64,000 nucleotides of DNA. Origin: Bin80 sp026708685 (GTDB lineage Bacteria > Bacteroidota > Rhodothermia > Rhodothermales > Bin80). Below, piece after piece: positions 30,140 to 40,424 of this stretch (positions are counted from its first letter, which is position 1; every line of letters begins with the position of its first letter). Where the stretch lies: contig OZ241742.1 in NCBI GenBank assembly GCA_965200955.1, forward strand, positions 2,852,001-2,916,000, written 5' to 3'. A model generated the notes under the pieces. It made no database searches and was not told where the DNA came from. It worked only from the letters and a program-made list of their open reading frames with translations. A program made the translations under genes and the position numbers.

Positions 30140-30652
30140 ATGACTACTCCTTTGTCCTTGATCATCCTCATTGGTGCCCTGTTTGTTGGATTGACTCTTT
30201 TCGCAGTTATCAAGATGCCACCCATCACCAGTGCAACGGTTGAAGTACGTTTTGATGCACCGATTGATTCGGTCTGGCAGGCCTATACAGACTTTGAAAG
30301 TCAGACTGAATGGCGTGCAGATGTAGTTGATGTAATAATGGCAGCTAATGACAATCAATGGACAGAGACCTTGAAAGCATCCGGAATGACCATTACGTTT
30401 GAGGTGATTGAGCAGATACCACCGCGTAGGCTTGTCTTAAAAACAGGTGCAGATGGAATCTTTGAAGGACGCTATACTGCGGAATTCAGACTGGATGAAA
30501 CAAGTACAGTCGGCATCTTCACGGAAGAGTCAACAGTATTTGGACTGATTCCAAAGGTGATGCAACGCATCTTCGTGAATCAAAAAAACCTCATTCTATA
30601 ATATGTAGCCGAAGCCAAAATCATCCGACGAAATTCTGATTCACATCGCTAA
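30140..30652 (+). pseudogene. SRPBCC-family protein with late premature stop
   Basis: The N-terminus is a membrane anchor (LIILIGALFVGLTLFAVI) followed by an SRPBCC/polyketide-cyclase-like domain beginning VEVRFDAPIDSVWQAYTDFE. The frame stops at TAA 30599-30601 after FVNQKNLIL. The same frame then continues for 16 codons as YVAEAKIIRRNSDSHR to a second stop at 30650-30652, which fits the usual C-terminal helix of the family. One base change could have removed the last helix. The protein may be only slightly shortened (153 residues) and partly functional. Role unknown; such domains bind hydrophobic ligands. Confidence 0.7.
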
Positions 30653-30788
30653 ATCTTCATGGCAACAGGGGGATTCACTCTTTGTTTAAGCCTTAGCCAC
30701 GATGGATCATCCTACCGTAAATGAGGATACGGTTGTGACAAAAACTTCCCAATAAGTCCACCAAAACCACAACGTCACCCATTGAAGT

Positions 30789-32498
30789 ATGGCATTATCA
30801 AATGGATTGAAGGTCCAAACCATCAACTACATGGATTTAATCGGCCTTGGAAAAACATTCAGTTTGCCACCCTATCAGTGCGATTATTCCTGGTCTGAAC
30901 AGCATTGGGAAAATCTGTGGAATGATATCATCAGGATGACGGAGGATACTCCCGATCGTCATTTTATGGGGACTCTATTTATTCAGGAAAAAAAAGACCG
31001 CGAATTTGTGGTAATTGACGGACAGCAGCGGTTAACCTCATTAAATATCTTCGGACTTGCCGTGATCAGCAAATTGAATCAGTTGGCGGATCAAGGAATG
31101 GATCCCTCATCCAACATGGAGCGTGCCAGAAGATTGCAAAATCGATTTGTTGGAGAAAAAGATCCAGCTGCATTAACCGAAAGTACCCGCCTGCGTCTGA
31201 ATCACACCGATAACTCCTTCTACCTGAACTACCTTGTTCAACAAAGGACTCCACCCAGTCTAAGAAAGTTTCCCTGGTCCAATCAACTGCTTTGGGAATG
31301 CTTTCAGTATTTCTCAGCAAAACTTGATGAACTCAAGGAACATTCAGAGATTGGTCATGAAGTGGCAAGCCTTCTGTCGCAGACCGTGGCTCGAAAATTA
31401 TATTTCATTTGCATCACGGTTGAAGATGAGTTGGATGCCTACACATTGTTTGAGACGATCAATGCCCGTGGACTTCAACTCACCGTTACAGATCTTCTCA
31501 AAAATTATCTCTTTTCGCTCGTTAGAGTCCCCACCGATATCGCAGTGCTCCAAGTTCAGTGGGAGTCCCTGCTGAATTTCACTGATTACGAACGGTTCCC
31601 TGATTTTTTACGTTATCATCTTCTGTGCACACACGAACATGTTTCGCGTCAACACTTGTTCAAGATGGTAAAGAATGAGACACGTTCCAGTGGTGGTGTA
31701 TTTACGTTGATGACTGAACTTGATCAGAGAGCTGATCTGTTTGCGGCAATGTCTGACCCAAATCATGATCACTGGAATGAATTACCCGGTGCAAAACCAT
31801 ATATCCGCGAACTGAGTCTTTTTCACATAGATCAGATGATGCCCCTGATCTTTGCCACCTGGGAAGTTTTTTCACCAGAAGACTTTGCAAGAGTTCTCAA
31901 GCTGCTGTCGGTGATAACCTTTCGTTACAGTATCATCTGCAAACTAAATCCCAATCTACCTGATCGGGTCTATCCACATGCTGCCAAAGAAGTCCTCAGT
32001 CAATCTGCAAGAACACCTTCAGATGTCTTTACTCTCATTAAGTCCATCTATGTGGATGATGAAATCATGATCCAGAATTTTTCAACCTTTGCTCTCAATC
32101 CCCGCGGTCGAAATAAAAAAATAGTCAAATACATTTTGTCTACATTAGAACAGGATGCCAGTGGGCGTGCATGTGATTTTGAAACGGATCATGGAACCAT
32201 AGAGCACATCCTCCCCGAAAACCCGGTTGAACAATAGGACGAAACATTCCCACTAAAATATCAAGGGAGATCCGTGTTTCGACTGGGGAATTTGGCACTT
32301 CTGGAGTCTTCTATCAACAGGAACATTGGCAATGCCACCTATGATCAAAAATCTGTCGCCTATCGTGAGAGTTCGTATGCACTGACCAGAGAGGTTCCTG
32401 AGATTGCTCCAGAAGAATGGAACTTGGCACTCTTGGACAAGCGACAGCGTGAATTTGCATTGAAGTCTACCCGTCTATGGCGATCAGACTTCGCCTGA
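30789..32498 (+). pseudogene. DUF262/DUF1524 (GmrSD-like) protein split by one amber stop
   Basis: The frame from 30789 has the DUF262 ParB-like motif VIDGQQRLTSLNIFG and FETINARGLQLTVTDLLKN. It then has the DUF1524 HNH-like motif GTIEHILPENP. A TAG at 32235-32237 follows VEQ, where relatives usually have Trp (TGG). The same frame continues DETFPLKYQG, RLGNLALLESSIN and ends RLWRSDFA at 32498. The full protein would be 569 residues. This family is the fused form of GmrSD, a type IV restriction enzyme that cuts modified phage DNA. The stop lies just after the catalytic histidine region and removes the domain's C-terminal half, so it is probably inactivating unless suppressed. Confidence 0.85.
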
Positions 32499-32669
32499 AA
32501 CGGTCATAATCTTCAATAGATACTATCCAATAGAAGATGCAAGCCAATCATTTGGGGATGGTGCATGGACTGCCAAGGTGCCCCACCTGCTGATGGCTAT
32601 GCTATTGAGCAACCTCACCCATTCAACTCCAGAATGACTCCAAACATATACTCACAATCCATAGATGTT

Positions 32670-33059
32670 TTAGGCAGGGCTTCCAGTTGAATGCATTTTC
32701 ACAGATCGCAGGTTGAGAACATGTCCAAAAATAAGCATGACTGAGCCGAAACTGGTTAATATTGTTTCAGCAGACTCTCCAAGAATACTCTCAGAGAGAA
32801 CTGCAACAATGAGCAATACGAGTCCACCTACCAAGAAGGCTGGGACTACAGCACGACGATGCCGTTGATAACTAGGCCAGGCAACCAACAAAACAATTCC
32901 CGCGAGTGCTATGGTAAAACTAATATGAATGGCTTCGGATGCTACCCATACCAGTGCACCTGTTGCGATGATCGGTACGGCGAGACAGTGTAATAAACAA
33001 AGAGTCGACAGGATGATGCCCGTCATATCTAAGGGAGGACGGGTAATTGTAGTCGTCAT
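32670..33059 (-). CDS. MerC-family membrane protein
   Basis: 129 residues with four predicted transmembrane segments. The first carries STLCLLHCLAVPIIATG, the paired-Cys motif of MerC-type metal-ion carriers. The last segment ends IFGHVLNLRSVKMH. In the inner membrane such proteins move mercuric or other thiophilic metal ions; in this phylum they are often stand-alone and may serve zinc or another metal. No metal-regulator gene is adjacent, and no clear Fur/Zur box was seen in the 500 bp upstream. Confidence 0.8.
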   Translation of the reverse strand: MTTTITRPPLDMTGIILSTLCLLHCLAVPIIATGALVWVASEAIHISFTIALAGIVLLVAWPSYQRHRRAVVPAFLVGGLVLLIVAVLSESILGESAETILTSFGSVMLIFGHVLNLRSVKMHSTGSPA

Positions 33060-33582
33060 GAAGATGAATCAAGGTGAATGAATAGTGATCATATGCAGAT
33101 CAGGGACACAAAATAATGCCCCCTAACAAAGTGAGACTGTGACAAACGGACCAGAATATCCCAATGTTCAAAGTGAGAATTCCTCTAAAATACAAAAAAT
33201 CTATCTGATCTTGAATATCTCAACATTACTGCCAATGAAATGCAAGCCTACCGTGGAAGTGTCTTTGATGTTGAATGAGTTCGGTATGATGAGTATAATC
33301 TGACACCAAAAAGAATACAAAATTTGATATCCTGTGTCCTCTATTATGAATGAATGCATATAGGAGTGGACCTCAGGTCACGATTAGGGATCGGTGTGTA
33401 TCTACCAGAGACGGTGTGTCAACAAAAAGATTCATCAAGTCATGGATCAATTCAATGTGACCTGATTTCTTCTGTAATCCACATCTATCCTGAAGACGAA
33501 CGTTTTCGTCTATGGGCATGATGTTTGACGTAGAGATTGATCCAGAAAACCGACATTGAAAGAGCTGGATTTGACCTAGTAA
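33060..33582. other. Intergenic upstream of the merC-like gene
   Basis: Short frames only. Contains the presumed merC-like promoter next to 33060. Nothing else is supported. Confidence 0.4.
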
Positions 33583-34032
33583 TCAACGGATCTCTCCACG
33601 AAACAGTCCACTTCCCCATGCGACTCCGAAGCCACCTAATAATGGATTGATCCATGTTAACCAAGTCGGTTGAACACTCTGGTCCATGGCTTCCGTTAAA
33701 GTCGGAATTACAGTTCGAACGGTATCTGGTACATCTTGGGTAATCATCATCGCTGAAAAGACACCGAAAACCACAATCAATGCAATGAGATATTTTGGAG
33801 CGCTATGATTATCAGCAATTTTTACACAGGTGACTCCTCCAATCCATGCGGATCCCAGACCCAATACAATACTGAGCACTATCCAGATATTGGACACCTT
33901 CCACGAGCCGGGCTGATACGATCCATCCACTCCCAAAAGGACGTATGCCAAACTGAAAGAGCCCATGATCGTCACCGCAATAACCAAATAACTGACCACC
34001 ACGGCTACTATGTTTTTCCAAATGAATCGCAT
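33583..34032 (-). CDS. Hypothetical membrane protein
   Basis: 149 residues with about four hydrophobic segments: IVAVVVSYLVIAVTIMG, IWIVLSIVLGLGSAWIGG, YLIALIVVFGVFSAMMI and WINPLLGGFGVAWGSG. The family is not recognised. It is divergently arranged with pdxH about 115 bp away. Coding quality (no interruptions, membrane pattern, plausible ATG) supports a real gene. Confidence 0.7.
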   Translation of the reverse strand: MRFIWKNIVAVVVSYLVIAVTIMGSFSLAYVLLGVDGSYQPGSWKVSNIWIVLSIVLGLGSAWIGGVTCVKIADNHSAPKYLIALIVVFGVFSAMMITQDVPDTVRTVIPTLTEAMDQSVQPTWLTWINPLLGGFGVAWGSGLFRGEIR

Positions 34033-34148
34033 GTAACTTTCAGAGAATCTGAATTGAAACTACAGGTTGAAATCATCCTGAGCGGAATCCATCCTGATGC
34101 GTTAGATGCACTAGCATCCTAAATGTTCATCATCCATTCTTCAAAGTC

Positions 34149-34778
34149 ATGACATTTCTACAGCAAGAACCCATATCCGATCTACCGGCAGCAGATCCTG
34201 ATCAGGATCCCATCCGCCAGTTTGATCAGTGGTTTTCATTTGCCAAAGAGTCGGCGATCTATTTACCCGAAGCGATGACGCTTGCCACATCCACAGAAGA
34301 TGGATCTCCAAGTGCCAGAATTGTTCTTCTCAAAGATGTGAGTCAAAAGGGGTTTGTGTTTTTTACCAATTACGAAAGCCGTAAAGGTCATGAACTGGAA
34401 GCAAACCCCAAAGCAGCACTCGTCATTCATTGGGCGATCTTGGAACGCCAAGTGCGCATTGAAGGACAGGTTGAAAAAATTTCCTCGAAAGAAAGCGATG
34501 CTTACTTTCAATCGCGCCCAAGGGGTAGCCGTATAGGAGCATGGGCCTCTCGGCAAAGCAGGCAGCTGACGGATCGTACCCAACTTGAACAAAGAGTCCT
34601 TGACTATCAGCAGTTATACGCTGAAAAGGATATTGCACTTCCTCCATATTGGGGAGGATTTCGAGTCGTTCCAGAGAGGATTGAGTTTTGGCAGGGACGT
34701 GAAAGCCGTCTTCATGAACGTTTGGTCTATACCAAATCTCCATCAGGTCAATGGAGTACGCATCTACTGTTTCCGTAA
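34149..34778 (+). CDS. pdxH: Pyridoxamine 5'-phosphate oxidase
   Basis: 209 residues. This FMN enzyme oxidises pyridoxine or pyridoxamine 5'-phosphate to PLP. PDPIRQFDQWF-like N-terminus, PSARIVLLKDVSQKGFVFFT and YESRKGHELEANPKAALVIHW (FMN binding), SRPRGSRIGAWASRQS, and a C-terminal PERIEFWQGRESRLHERLVY are all family signatures. Length is typical. It converges with ppk1, with a 43-bp gap. PLP made here serves enzymes such as ThrC and the cysteine desulfurase. Confidence 0.95.
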   Translation: MTFLQQEPISDLPAADPDQDPIRQFDQWFSFAKESAIYLPEAMTLATSTEDGSPSARIVLLKDVSQKGFVFFTNYESRKGHELEANPKAALVIHWAILERQVRIEGQVEKISSKESDAYFQSRPRGSRIGAWASRQSRQLTDRTQLEQRVLDYQQLYAEKDIALPPYWGGFRVVPERIEFWQGRESRLHERLVYTKSPSGQWSTHLLFP

Positions 34779-34821
34779 CCAGACATAATTGCACCTTGAG
34801 CATTGTGTAGCCATTCCTGCA

Positions 34822-36984
34822 TCAGAAGAGCTCCCACAAATGCTCTTTCTCTTCCTCAACCCAGTCAGATCTTATCCGCAGAAGCTTCTCCTGTACCGAT
34901 AGATTGCCCTCCATTGGCTCTGGCCTGGTATAGGTTCCATCTACGGTAAGATATCGGGCCTTTCTGGTATCGCGGAGGTACGATTCCAACACGGTATCGC
35001 GGAGATAACGAACATGATGTTCATCATGGATTGGGAACAAAACCTCCACGCGCCGATTCAGATTTCTGGGCATCAGGTCTGCACTTCCCAGATATACATC
35101 TTCATCTCCCCCATTATGGAAATAATAGATCCTGCTATGCTCCAAAAATCGACCCACGATGCTGATCACACGAATGTTTTCACTCAAACCCGAAATCCCC
35201 GGTTTCAAACAACAGATCCCTCGAACCAGCAGATCCACCTGAACTCCAGCCTGAGAAGCTTCGTACAGTAGGTGAATCATCTTTTCATCAACGAGTGCAT
35301 TGGTCTTTAAGATCAGATGAGCTTTTTGACCCGACTTTTGGTGATCAATTTCACGCTTGAGTAACTCGGTGAAGCGTTTTCTTAAATTGATGGGAGCAAC
35401 AAGAAGTTTTTGATAATCACGCTTCTCCGAATATCCAGTCAAAAAATTGAATAGATCCGACACATCAGCACCAATTTGGGGATCCACAGTAAAGAGCCCC
35501 AGATCCTCATAAACATGAGCCGTGAGGCTGTTATAATTACCCGTAGACATATGAACATATCTTCGCATATGTCCACCTTCATTGCGGATTACCAAAGCAA
35601 TCTTTGAATGCGTCTTCAATCCAATTAATCCATAGATCACATGGACTCCCTCTCGTTCAAGCATGCGTGCCCATCCAATATTACTTTCCTCATCAAACCT
35701 AGCCTTCAATTCAACCAATACAGCGACCTGTTTGCCATTCTCTCGGGCCTTCATGAGAGCATCTACAATAGGAGAGCGTGGACCTACGCGATAGAGCGTC
35801 ATCTTAATCGCCAACACATTGGGATCCAATGACGCAGCATTCAAAAATTCAATCACAGGTGAAAAGGAATCATAGGGATGATGTAACAAGTGATTCTGAG
35901 ATCGGACAGCCTTAAAAAAATCTCCATCGCGAGTCTCTGGTTTCAGTCTGACAGAAGTAAATGGAATAAAGGGGATATCTTTGAGATCAATCCGTTCGGT
36001 AGTGGTTGCAATCGTCATCAAACTCTCTAAACCTAACTGACCATCAACGACGACAACATCATCATCTTCTGCACCCATATTTTCAATCAACAGATTACGC
36101 ATCCGATCAGGCATCGTAGGATTGACGGAAATTCGAAGAACGGATCCCAATCGACGCTGTCGAACCCCCTGCTCCATAGTTTCCAGCAAATCATCGGCTT
36201 CCAACTCCTGGATGGTCATATCTGCATTCCGGGTAACGCGGAATGGATACGAGGCAATCACCTCTATTTCTGGAAAAAGTGACTGCAGATTGGCAGCAAT
36301 GACCTCTTCAACCCACACGAAGGAATATACTCTACGGACGCTTTGATCTATTTCTATCGTCCATGGATCAGACATGACTGGCATCAAACGATCTATCGGC
36401 CGCGGAACCTTCACTCGTGCGAATCGCTCTCCTCCCAGTTCATCTTTGATGGTCACGGCTAAGTTGAGACTCAAGTTTGATATATGGGGAAAGGGGTGTG
36501 ATGGATCAACAGCCAGTGGGGTCAGAACTGGAAAAATGGTCTGCTTATATTTCCTAGTCGCTTCTTCCTTTTGAATATCGGTCAACTCAGCATAGCTCAA
36601 AAGTCGAATCCCTGCTTCAGCCAGTTTGGGATTCATGGTTGTCCGAAAATACTCGTGGGCATTTTGAATGAGCGTACGGGCTCGGTCACGTACCACTTCA
36701 AGAATTTCTGTGGGTGTCTGTCCATCAATCGAGAGATCTGTGGTTCCGCTGGCGACCTGTTTTTTTAAGCCACCAATGCGGACCATATAGAATTCGTCCA
36801 GATTGGAACCGAGAATCGATAGAAACTTAAGCCGCTCCAACAACGGATTGGACTCGTCTTTGGCTTCTTCAAACACGCGGTATTGAAAATCCAGCAAACT
36901 CAACTCCCTGTTATTATACAGAGATCGGTCATTATAATTTTGCATGCTATGGGTAGCAGTCTTTGATGTCGTTTCTGTACTCAT
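34822..36984 (-). CDS. ppk1: Polyphosphate kinase
   Basis: 720 residues from ATG 36984 (MSTETTSKTA); the frame is open to 37044, but this start sits closer to the family N-terminus (NNRELSLLDFQYRVFEEA). PPK1 polymerises ATP gamma-phosphate into inorganic polyphosphate. The N-domain, head and two phospholipase-D-like C-domains are in order. The catalytic His lies in GLKTHSKIALV, followed by HMSTGNYNSLTAHVYEDLGLFT. The second His is in RIYYFHNGGDEDVYLGSADLMPRNL. Its neighbourhood with a candidate Pho box and a Na/phosphate symporter suggests a phosphate-storage context. Confidence 0.95.
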   Translation of the reverse strand: MSTETTSKTATHSMQNYNDRSLYNNRELSLLDFQYRVFEEAKDESNPLLERLKFLSILGSNLDEFYMVRIGGLKKQVASGTTDLSIDGQTPTEILEVVRDRARTLIQNAHEYFRTTMNPKLAEAGIRLLSYAELTDIQKEEATRKYKQTIFPVLTPLAVDPSHPFPHISNLSLNLAVTIKDELGGERFARVKVPRPIDRLMPVMSDPWTIEIDQSVRRVYSFVWVEEVIAANLQSLFPEIEVIASYPFRVTRNADMTIQELEADDLLETMEQGVRQRRLGSVLRISVNPTMPDRMRNLLIENMGAEDDDVVVVDGQLGLESLMTIATTTERIDLKDIPFIPFTSVRLKPETRDGDFFKAVRSQNHLLHHPYDSFSPVIEFLNAASLDPNVLAIKMTLYRVGPRSPIVDALMKARENGKQVAVLVELKARFDEESNIGWARMLEREGVHVIYGLIGLKTHSKIALVIRNEGGHMRRYVHMSTGNYNSLTAHVYEDLGLFTVDPQIGADVSDLFNFLTGYSEKRDYQKLLVAPINLRKRFTELLKREIDHQKSGQKAHLILKTNALVDEKMIHLLYEASQAGVQVDLLVRGICCLKPGISGLSENIRVISIVGRFLEHSRIYYFHNGGDEDVYLGSADLMPRNLNRRVEVLFPIHDEHHVRYLRDTVLESYLRDTRKARYLTVDGTYTRPEPMEGNLSVQEKLLRIRSDWVEEEKEHLWELF

Positions 36985-37247
36985 CACAGAAAGAGTTATT
37001 GATTGATCTGTACTACCATCATGCCAAATTCTACGCTCCATCACATTTGGATTTAGATAGTATGATGTTAGAACAACTACGTTGATCTAAACAACGCAAT
37101 GAGATACCTAACACGGTCCTGTGTAAAATGTTCAATTACCCAAGAGGCTGTTTCAAAACCCCAGCGTTTCTGTAAACATCTTGCTATGGAGCACTTGAAA
37201 CGGATGATTTCAAGTTAATCACAACATTTGAGAAACGGATGACATTA
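36985..37247. other. Divergent region ppk1 / TonB receptor, left part
   Basis: Upstream region of ppk1 without a gene. The right part (37248-37436) holds a small inverted-repeat element and a Pho-box-like array, listed separately. Confidence 0.4.
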
Positions 37248-37344
37248 GAGGCTTTTGCAAAACCTACCATTCAAATCAAAAAAACGCCTCTCATGACACC
37301 CAGAGCAATATTTCTACGAAAATACTGAGGTTTTGCAAAAGCAT
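37248..37344. mobile_element. MITE-like inverted-repeat element, about 97 bp
   Basis: GCTTTTGCAAAACCT at 37251-37265 is exactly inverted at 37328-37342. CATTA occurs immediately outside both ends (37243-37247 and 37345-37349) and may be a 5-bp target duplication. No protein is encoded. The right half is related to the solo terminus at 6152-6202, and the half-site equals that of the palindrome at 19930-19949, so the element belongs to a dispersed family. Confidence 0.65.
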
Positions 37345-37356
37345 CATTACTCAAAT

Positions 37357-37384
37357 TTAAACCTAACTTAACAATTTGTTAACA
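37357..37384 (+). promoter_or_regulatory. Pho-box-like array of three direct repeats
   Basis: TTAAAC (37357), TTAACA (37368) and TTAACA (37379) start exactly 11 bp apart, the spacing of PhoB/PhoP recognition repeats; TTAACA is the Bacillus PhoP-type half-site. The array ends 52 bp before the TonB receptor start codon. It suggests activation under phosphate limitation. The regulator is not in the window and the factor's specificity in this phylum is assumed. Confidence 0.55.
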
Positions 37385-37436
37385 TCATTGATGGTTCATA
37401 GGAATTTAATGACATTAGTTTATACTATTGATTTTT

Positions 37437-40424
37437 ATGTATTCCCTTGGTAGAATCCTCTTCGCAAGCATCTTTTCGTTGTTGCTTATCTCTGTCGCCT
37501 ATTCCCAATCTGGTACTATTGCCGGGATCATTGTTGATGGAGAAAATGGAGAAACGCTTATTGGAGCTACGGCAACCATTGATGGTTCCATCATTGGCGA
37601 CGCATCAGATTTGAACGGCAGGTACGAATTTGTTGCTGAATCTGGTACGTATACCATGAGGTTCACTTATGTAGGATTTTCCACTTTGACTGTGGAAAAT
37701 GTTGTTGTCCTCCCTGGTGAGGTTACCCGCTTAGAGGTTGAACTGCTACCCGAAGTTATCTCGTATGGAGAAATCGTTGTTGCTGCCGATGTGATCCAAG
37801 GATCAGAAGCCAGTCTTTTACGAGAACGTGCACGATCGATTGCTGTCAGTGATGCGATCAGTGCAGAAACTATTAGCCGATCTGGATCGGGAGATGCCGC
37901 AGCTGCCATGAGTAAAGTGACTGGTGCTTCCGTGATTGATGGGAGATATGTGTACATACGAGGTCTTGGCGATCGCTATGCCAATACGACTCTCAATGGA
38001 TCTACCTTACCCAGTGCAGACCCTGATCGTAAAGCCTTTCAACTGGATCTCTTCCCCTCAGCACTGCTCGATAATATCGTAACGCTTAAAACCTTCACCC
38101 CTGATAAACCTGGGGATTTTAGCGGTGGATTGGTGGATGTATCGACAAAAGCTTTTCCCGAAAAGTTCACACTCCAAGTTTCTGCTTCCTTGACCTATGA
38201 TGATCAAGCCAGTAGAATTGATCACTTTCTCAGTTACGGTGGAAGCGGTACCGATTGGCTCGGATATGACAACGGGCACCGAGCATTGCCGGATGTCCTT
38301 GAGAATAAACGCCCTGATGCTCCATTGCCCCGTGAGTCGGATCTACGTGATCTAAGGCGAGGGGTCACCAATGAAACGCGTGCACATCGTGCTGATTCTT
38401 TACAGACATTCGCACAGGCATTTAATGGGGTCATGTCTCCAACGCTCTCATCAACTCCCCTTAACCACAGTTTCTCTGCCGCTGCTGGTGGAAAACTCAA
38501 TGTATGGGGCAGGCCACTCGGGATTACGGGAAGCTTAACCTACGGTCGTAGTTACAGCTATTATGATGACGGAATTTTCAGTCAGTGGAGGCTGGTCGGC
38601 GGAGATGTAGAGTCTCTTGACAATCTCACCAGTACAACGTATTTCGGTTCAAACCCTGATCTAAATGTCATCACAAGAGCTGATCCCCGCGAAGCTCATT
38701 TGTTTCAAAATACGCGCGGAACCGATGAGGTGAATTGGGGGGCATCCACCACGATTGCATTCCAACCCCATGATCATCATGAAGTGGTAGCAACCCTTCT
38801 GCGTACTCAAAGTGGTACGAGCCAATCTACAATGCTCGGAGGATACCGCGACCAAACCGCTGGAACTACGTTTATCACCAGAGGATTAAGCTATCAGGAG
38901 CGTGCTCTTTATAGTGTGCAGTTACGTGGAGAGCATGCATTGGCTCCCTTACAGATTCAATGGAAAACCTCCTTAGCAAAAAACTCTCAAGACGAGCCCG
39001 ATCTACGATTCTTTTCAGCAACCCAGAATATCCGTGAGAGCTCATCAGGTCTTGATACGACCTATTCTCTCGGCGGTGGAAATGCCCCTCCCCCTCAGCG
39101 CTATTTTCGGAATCTATACGAGGATAGTCATGGTGCGGTCTTGGATTTTACCCTTCCTTTTCGGCAATGGTCAGGATTGAGTGCAAGGTTGAAGTTTGGG
39201 GGGCGTTATGATTTTTCGGAGCGTGAATTTCGACAACGAAGGTTTGAATATCACGAAGGTCGTGAAATTGATTACCGAGATTTTATGGGAGATCCTAACG
39301 AATATTTTTCCTCTGATAATTTTGGTGTCTTAGATACTCTTCATGTTGGAGATATCGTTGCATTTAATACGGGACTCTACATTCAGGAAAATTCACCTCC
39401 ACGTTCTAACTATGATGCCAGCCGTGATATTGTAGCCGGATATGTGATGCTTGAATTACCCCTCACTCGGAGGTTAAAAATTATCGGAGGAGCTCGGCTG
39501 GAGTCAACTGAAATTATTTCCGAAAGTTATGATCAGTCTCTCCCTGATTCATTACGAATTGGTGGGCTTAAGAATCAGGACTGGCTTCCATCGGTCAATA
39601 TCGTGTATGCCATCAATGAAAGCATAAATGTTCGCCTTGCAACCACTCGAACCCTCGCCCGCCCCACCTATCGAGAATTAGCTCCGTTTCAAAGTTTTAA
39701 TTTCATCGGAGGTGATGTTCAGGAAGGAAATCCTCGTTTAAAACGAACACTCATTACCAACTACGACTTGAGGTGGGAAATGTTTGGCCGATCGGGGGAA
39801 CTTCTTGCATTGAGTGCATTCTATAAGGTTTTTGACGATCCTATTGAGCGGGTGTTGCGCAATGTAGGCGAAGGTCGTTATGTGTCATTCCAAAATGTAG
39901 ATCACGCTCGTGTGTTTGGACTTGAGTTTGAGGCACGCAAACGGCTCTCCGCTTGGACGAATCTCCCTCTGATACGATCCATCTCTATCGGAGGAAACTT
40001 CTCATTGGTTCGTTCTAAGGTAGACATCCCTGATGATGAACTCATCATTATTCATGCATCTGATCCAAGTGCATTGACCTCGCGCTCTCTTGAGGGACAG
40101 TCTCCCTTCCTGCTCAACCTGAGTGCAAGTTATGAAAATTATCAACATGGAACGATTGTAAGTCTCTACTACACTCTCTTTGGAGATCGCCTAATGTCTG
40201 TCACCGAAGGAGCTACGCCTGATATTTTTGAAAAATCCCGAAATGATTTAGATCTGACCATCTCCCAAGATCTTCCCTCAAATCTACGATTAAAGATTAC
40301 CGTGAAGAACCTGCTCAAATCTGATGTTCGGCACATCCAATCATTCAAAGACCACATTTACGATTATATCTCTTACTCCCGTTCCCGAACCATTGGAATT
40401 GGTGTGAGCTATGTCATTGATTAA
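37437..40424 (+). CDS. TonB-dependent outer-membrane receptor
   Basis: 995 residues from ATG 37437. Signal peptide (RILFASIFSLLLISVAYSQ), then a carboxypeptidase-like regulatory domain to about residue 110 (GTIAGIIVDGENGETLIGA). The plug includes VYIRGLGDRYANTTLNGS and PDKPGDFSGGLVDVSTK, and a large beta-barrel ends with Val-Ile-Asp. It imports a ligand across the outer membrane with TonB energy. The plug and RGLGDRY motif match a subfamily often paired with a secreted T9SS protein, as here. With a Na/phosphate symporter downstream and a candidate Pho box upstream, uptake of phosphate or a phosphate ester is a plausible inference; the ligand is not shown by sequence. Confidence 0.88.
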   Translation: MYSLGRILFASIFSLLLISVAYSQSGTIAGIIVDGENGETLIGATATIDGSIIGDASDLNGRYEFVAESGTYTMRFTYVGFSTLTVENVVVLPGEVTRLEVELLPEVISYGEIVVAADVIQGSEASLLRERARSIAVSDAISAETISRSGSGDAAAAMSKVTGASVIDGRYVYIRGLGDRYANTTLNGSTLPSADPDRKAFQLDLFPSALLDNIVTLKTFTPDKPGDFSGGLVDVSTKAFPEKFTLQVSASLTYDDQASRIDHFLSYGGSGTDWLGYDNGHRALPDVLENKRPDAPLPRESDLRDLRRGVTNETRAHRADSLQTFAQAFNGVMSPTLSSTPLNHSFSAAAGGKLNVWGRPLGITGSLTYGRSYSYYDDGIFSQWRLVGGDVESLDNLTSTTYFGSNPDLNVITRADPREAHLFQNTRGTDEVNWGASTTIAFQPHDHHEVVATLLRTQSGTSQSTMLGGYRDQTAGTTFITRGLSYQERALYSVQLRGEHALAPLQIQWKTSLAKNSQDEPDLRFFSATQNIRESSSGLDTTYSLGGGNAPPPQRYFRNLYEDSHGAVLDFTLPFRQWSGLSARLKFGGRYDFSEREFRQRRFEYHEGREIDYRDFMGDPNEYFSSDNFGVLDTLHVGDIVAFNTGLYIQENSPPRSNYDASRDIVAGYVMLELPLTRRLKIIGGARLESTEIISESYDQSLPDSLRIGGLKNQDWLPSVNIVYAINESINVRLATTRTLARPTYRELAPFQSFNFIGGDVQEGNPRLKRTLITNYDLRWEMFGRSGELLALSAFYKVFDDPIERVLRNVGEGRYVSFQNVDHARVFGLEFEARKRLSAWTNLPLIRSISIGGNFSLVRSKVDIPDDELIIIHASDPSALTSRSLEGQSPFLLNLSASYENYQHGTIVSLYYTLFGDRLMSVTEGATPDIFEKSRNDLDLTISQDLPSNLRLKITVKNLLKSDVRHIQSFKDHIYDYISYSRSRTIGIGVSYVID

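Noticed and set aside
4292..32237. Recoded stop codons instead of pseudogenes
   Set aside because: Both TAA and TAG interruptions occur, only in accessory genes, often with frameshifts, and intact genes use these codons as normal stops.
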